Positions 6,200-9,103 of a DNA stretch of 9,103 bases are shown here, piece after piece. Position 1 is the stretch's first letter. Each line of letters starts with the position of its first letter. The notes under the pieces are model-generated. The model did not search any database. It had not been told where the DNA came from and saw only the letters and a list, made by a program, of their open reading frames with translations. Location of the stretch: NCBI GenBank assembly GCA_005801395.1, contig SYDV01000509.1, forward strand, positions 1 through 9,103, read 5' to 3'. A program made the translations under genes and the position numbers. Source of the stretch: Planctomycetia bacterium. GTDB taxonomy: Bacteria; Planctomycetota; UBA11346.

Positions 6200-9102
6200 T
6201 TGTCACCGCCCCAGGAAAAACGCAAAATTAGACCTAAATTATAGTCGTCCCAGCGATCACGCTCACCATATAAAAAGACCCCAAGGCGTTGTTCAATTGG
6301 TGTTAGTTCCACTTCCGCTTCTATGGTATCCAGGCCTGAATCACTGACTTGTCGCCCCATATCCAAGGTCAAACGATCGAATAATCCAGGGCCGGAGTCG
6401 GGGTTTTCTGGGCCTTCAATTAAACGCCAGGCTTCTAATCCCAACCAACCGCCCATGCGACTGAGTGCCGCGCGTTGACCATTGTCTTGTGTCAATTCAG
6501 CGCTGGTCGATCCGGTGGTGAGCAACAATAGGGCATCACGCTGATCTAATTCGTCACCACTAGCCAATATTTGTGGATCAGATAATAAACCACTGACTTG
6601 TAATTGAACCGTGTATCGCCGCACTTGGGCATGCGCCGCAACGTTAATGCGCGGTTGGAATGGATCAGCAGGCGGAAATAATATTTCACCCTGGGTAATC
6701 CTTAAAGTGCTGAATGGTAAATAGACGCGACCTTCACGCGCGATAATACGACCGATGAGTTCTGGCGTCGCTCCGGTTCCGCCTAAATGAAAATCTAAAT
6801 CGCAACGTGCCCGCACCAAATCCGCGGCAATACGCACGCCTTCATCTTTAGGATCAATGCTGCTGGTCACGGCGACATCAAATCGCAAAACCGATAATAG
6901 CGGATCTTCCAGTTCAAATAATACCAGGCGCCCATCACTAGCTGCCGCTCTGCCACCGGAAAATATACTTAAATTCGGGTTAAACAGCGCATTCGTCACA
7001 TGCGCCTTACCCTGCAAGGTCAACTGGTCCAACGGGCCTTGTAAAACTAAATCCAAATTCGCTCGCACCCGCGCATCGTGCCGTTGAATGAGCAATGCAT
7101 GCCGTCCTGATATTCCCAATTGCACTTGTGGCATCTGACCAAGTACCAGGTGGCCTTGAGCGGTGACTGGAGATCCGCCTAAATCCACGCCCAGGGAATC
7201 TAAACGTAGGATATTTCCATCTAGTGACAATCGCGCTTGGCCAGCGCTTAGCGTGGGAACGTCGTTGGCAATTTTTGCCTCGACACCATCTATACGTAGC
7301 GCTCCTTTCCAGCTGGGTGTCTCAAAGTTTCCTTGTGCTGACCAATCTCCGGTTATTTTCCCCGCAAGATGCAACACGCTTGGGATCGCACCTGCTAACT
7401 GGGCCAGATCAATGCCAGTAATGGAACCATGCGCTTGCCACATACGCTTACGCCAAGAACCATCATACAATGCTTGGAATAGAATAGGACTTCGGCTTTC
7501 TGCCAACGCGGTCAATACGGTGCGATCACCTTGAGAAAATTCTGCCTGAGCTTTGAGTCCTGATTCATCACCATTAAACGTCGCTGTGCCAGCCAATGCC
7601 GCTGGTGCTGAAATCTTGCGTCCTGGTGTTTGTTTACCGACATCAATTAAACGGACATCGCTCATCTGCATGCTTGCCAAAACTGATGATGGATCAGTCA
7701 CGCTGCCGATATGAATATTCATTTTCACATCCCCACCCAATAATCGCTGAGGAAACCACCGTTCTAAATTGGGGACGGCAATATCTAGGCGTGCAGGTTG
7801 ACCGGTTAATGCCACCGTTTTAACACCTGTATCGCCCACAATAAATGGCATCGTTCCACTTGCGTGCAAATGACCGAGTCCCGTCGCCATGATGTCGCCA
7901 CGACGAAAGGTAATGCCATCAACATTTTGCTGAACGTCTAATTGGACATTGATGACAGTTCCCGCAATGGTTAATAAGGGAGCTTGAACTTGAACTTTTC
8001 CTTGCGGATTTGACCACGGACCTTTCAAGTCGATGTCTAATTCAAGATTTCCATCGAATGCTTCATATCCCAGTGCTTTGAGATCGATATTGGTTCCCGA
8101 CAGGGTTATCGCTCCATCGGACTCAGTCATTTGAATCGTACCAGCCACACTTCCAGATGATGATTCGATTTTAAATTGTGATAAGGAAACACCTAGGGGT
8201 CCAACCGTCATCGCTGCTGGTTGCGCTAACTTGGCCGTTAATGTTGGAAATGCTAATTGCGCACGATCGATGGTGGCAAGCCAATTATTATCCTGTTGTC
8301 GCACGTAACCCGTAGTCGATATCGTGGTGCCAAAAATCGCTAAGAGCGCCTCTTCGATACGAACGCCACCAGCTTCGGTTTTTGCTTTGATGTGCACGCG
8401 ATCAACGCCGAATCGTGGAAAATCAATACGATTCGCCATCAAATCGATCTGAAGGGGAGCCGCCAACCACGTTTCCAAGACCGAACTTAATGGCACATTG
8501 CCTTGCACCCGCACCGCAGCGACACCATTTAATACCGGAGCTGATGGCATCCACGTCCGTACGTGTGCCAAATCACCGGTTACATGTAAATCCGCCGCCT
8601 CGATCCGCAGCGGATTAGCAACAACACTGCCAGCCAATTGAACTGTAGCTCCTCCACCAATAATTTCCGCGCGATTAATCTTTAAGGTGTCGCCGGTTAC
8701 TTGCAATTCCGCTTGAGCACGAATCGGCGCTGGCAAGGGCGGTAAAAATGTTGGCCACCAGGCATTCACCTCTGGTAATTGTATTGAGATATTTCCTCCG
8801 ATTGGTTTCTTCTCACGTAGATCCAAAGCAAAACCTTCGATATTCACTTCGCCTTTTGCTGGACCAGTTATTCGCAATTGTGGTAAATGCATTTGCGTGG
8901 CGGTCATTTGTAATTGCGAACTCAGATGAACCGGTCCAACGCCAGCTAATACCACATCGTGCAGACGCACAGAGCCCACGACATTCCAATCTTGTTGTCC
9001 AAGGATAATCACGACATCCGCTGAAACGGTTCCAGATATCGCTCCCAACTCTGGAGGTAATAAGGTCAAAATATTCGACGGAATCGCTGCTAAATCTACC
9101 TG
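6196..9102 (-). CDS. tamB: TamB-family translocation and assembly module protein (DUF490), 5' end missing
   Basis: The frame stays open to the right edge (QVDLAAIPSNI precedes the TTG at 9069), so the N-terminal inner-membrane anchor and part of the repeat region lie outside. At least 968 residues are visible. Numbered from that TTG, residues 1-620 are a long run of alternating beta strands of the AsmA/TamB type (for example GKVQVQAPLLTIAGTVINVQ, 357-376), expected to form an extended lipid-carrying groove across the periplasm. The TamB C-terminal domain covers about 620-957 and has the family pattern: LIGRIIAREGRVYLPFSTLR (771-790), ITQGEILFPPADPFQPRINV (791-810), then YTVQLQVSGLLSDPQILASG (819-838) and DALLLLTTGS. 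The end, YNLGLILRFSW, is barrel-strand-like. It lies directly upstream of and overlaps the tamA-like gene, its expected outer-membrane partner. The promoter is outside the window. Confidence 0.92.
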   Translation of the reverse strand, partial: QVDLAAIPSNILTLLPPELGAISGTVSADVVIILGQQDWNVVGSVRLHDVVLAGVGPVHLSSQLQMTATQMHLPQLRITGPAKGEVNIEGFALDLREKKPIGGNISIQLPEVNAWWPTFLPPLPAPIRAQAELQVTGDTLKINRAEIIGGGATVQLAGSVVANPLRIEAADLHVTGDLAHVRTWMPSAPVLNGVAAVRVQGNVPLSSVLETWLAAPLQIDLMANRIDFPRFGVDRVHIKAKTEAGGVRIEEALLAIFGTTISTTGYVRQQDNNWLATIDRAQLAFPTLTAKLAQPAAMTVGPLGVSLSQFKIESSSGSVAGTIQMTESDGAITLSGTNIDLKALGYEAFDGNLELDIDLKGPWSNPQGKVQVQAPLLTIAGTVINVQLDVQQNVDGITFRRGDIMATGLGHLHASGTMPFIVGDTGVKTVALTGQPARLDIAVPNLERWFPQRLLGGDVKMNIHIGSVTDPSSVLASMQMSDVRLIDVGKQTPGRKISAPAALAGTATFNGDESGLKAQAEFSQGDRTVLTALAESRSPILFQALYDGSWRKRMWQAHGSITGIDLAQLAGAIPSVLHLAGKITGDWSAQGNFETPSWKGALRIDGVEAKIANDVPTLSAGQARLSLDGNILRLDSLGVDLGGSPVTAQGHLVLGQMPQVQLGISGRHALLIQRHDARVRANLDLVLQGPLDQLTLQGKAHVTNALFNPNLSIFSGGRAAASDGRLVLFELEDPLLSVLRFDVAVTSSIDPKDEGVRIAADLVRARCDLDFHLGGTGATPELIGRIIAREGRVYLPFSTLRITQGEILFPPADPFQPRINVAAHAQVRRYTVQLQVSGLLSDPQILASGDELDQRDALLLLTTGSTSAELTQDNGQRAALSRMGGWLGLEAWRLIEGPENPDSGPGLFDRLTLDMGRQVSDSGLDTIEAEVELTPIEQRLGVFLYGERDRWDDYNLGLILRFSWGGDK

Positions 9103-9103
9103 A

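Noticed and set aside
7163..7534. 123-codon open frame on the plus strand inside tamB
   Set aside because: It is antisense to a well-supported coding region, has no domain character or ribosome site, and looks like a composition shadow.
9067..9069. TTG as the true start of the tamB-like gene
   Set aside because: The frame continues upstream to the edge without a stop, and TamB proteins need an N-terminal membrane anchor that is absent here.

Overview
The window comes from a Gram-negative (diderm) bacterium, because it encodes an outer-membrane Omp85 barrel and a TamB-type envelope-spanning protein. The adjacent DUF1587/1595/1592/1588/1585 protein and DUF1552 protein are a pair typical of the Planctomycetota-Verrucomicrobiota group, though also found in some Acidobacteria, myxobacteria and gammaproteobacteria. 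My best guess is a verrucomicrobial or related PVC lineage. This is inferred from gene families only; there is no rRNA or other marker gene.

Left half, plus strand (1-4067): three tightly packed genes, probably one transcription unit. The first is a multi-domain planctomycete-type cytochrome-like protein (DUF1592 family), cut at its 5' end by the window edge. The second is a DUF1552 protein with a twin-arginine signal, starting 2 bases after the first gene stops. The third is a compact seven-bladed beta-propeller protein of 296 residues with no recognisable export signal, starting 22 bases after the DUF1552 stop. The first two are expected to be exported and one to bind haem. Their biochemical role is not established, so the propeller partner is the least ordinary part.

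Right half, minus strand (9103 down to 4136): a two-gene unit read away from the right edge. A long TamB-family protein (cut at its 5' end by the right edge) overlaps by ATGA a TamA-like Omp85 protein with about four POTRA-like repeats, a D15-type barrel and a possible lipoprotein signal. Together they would make a translocation and assembly module joining inner and outer membranes. The gene order (tamB then tamA) is the reverse of the E. coli order.

The two units converge on a 68-base intergenic stretch (4068-4135) spanned by a perfect 10-base inverted repeat whose right arm contains the stop codon of the tamA-like gene. I see no RNA genes, insertion sequences, CRISPR arrays or promoters. 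Both operon promoters should lie outside the window. There is no gene-free stretch longer than about 70 bases. No clearly new defence or mobile system is visible; the best leads are the propeller gene attached to the DUF1592-DUF1552 pair and the TamL-like features of the Omp85 protein.
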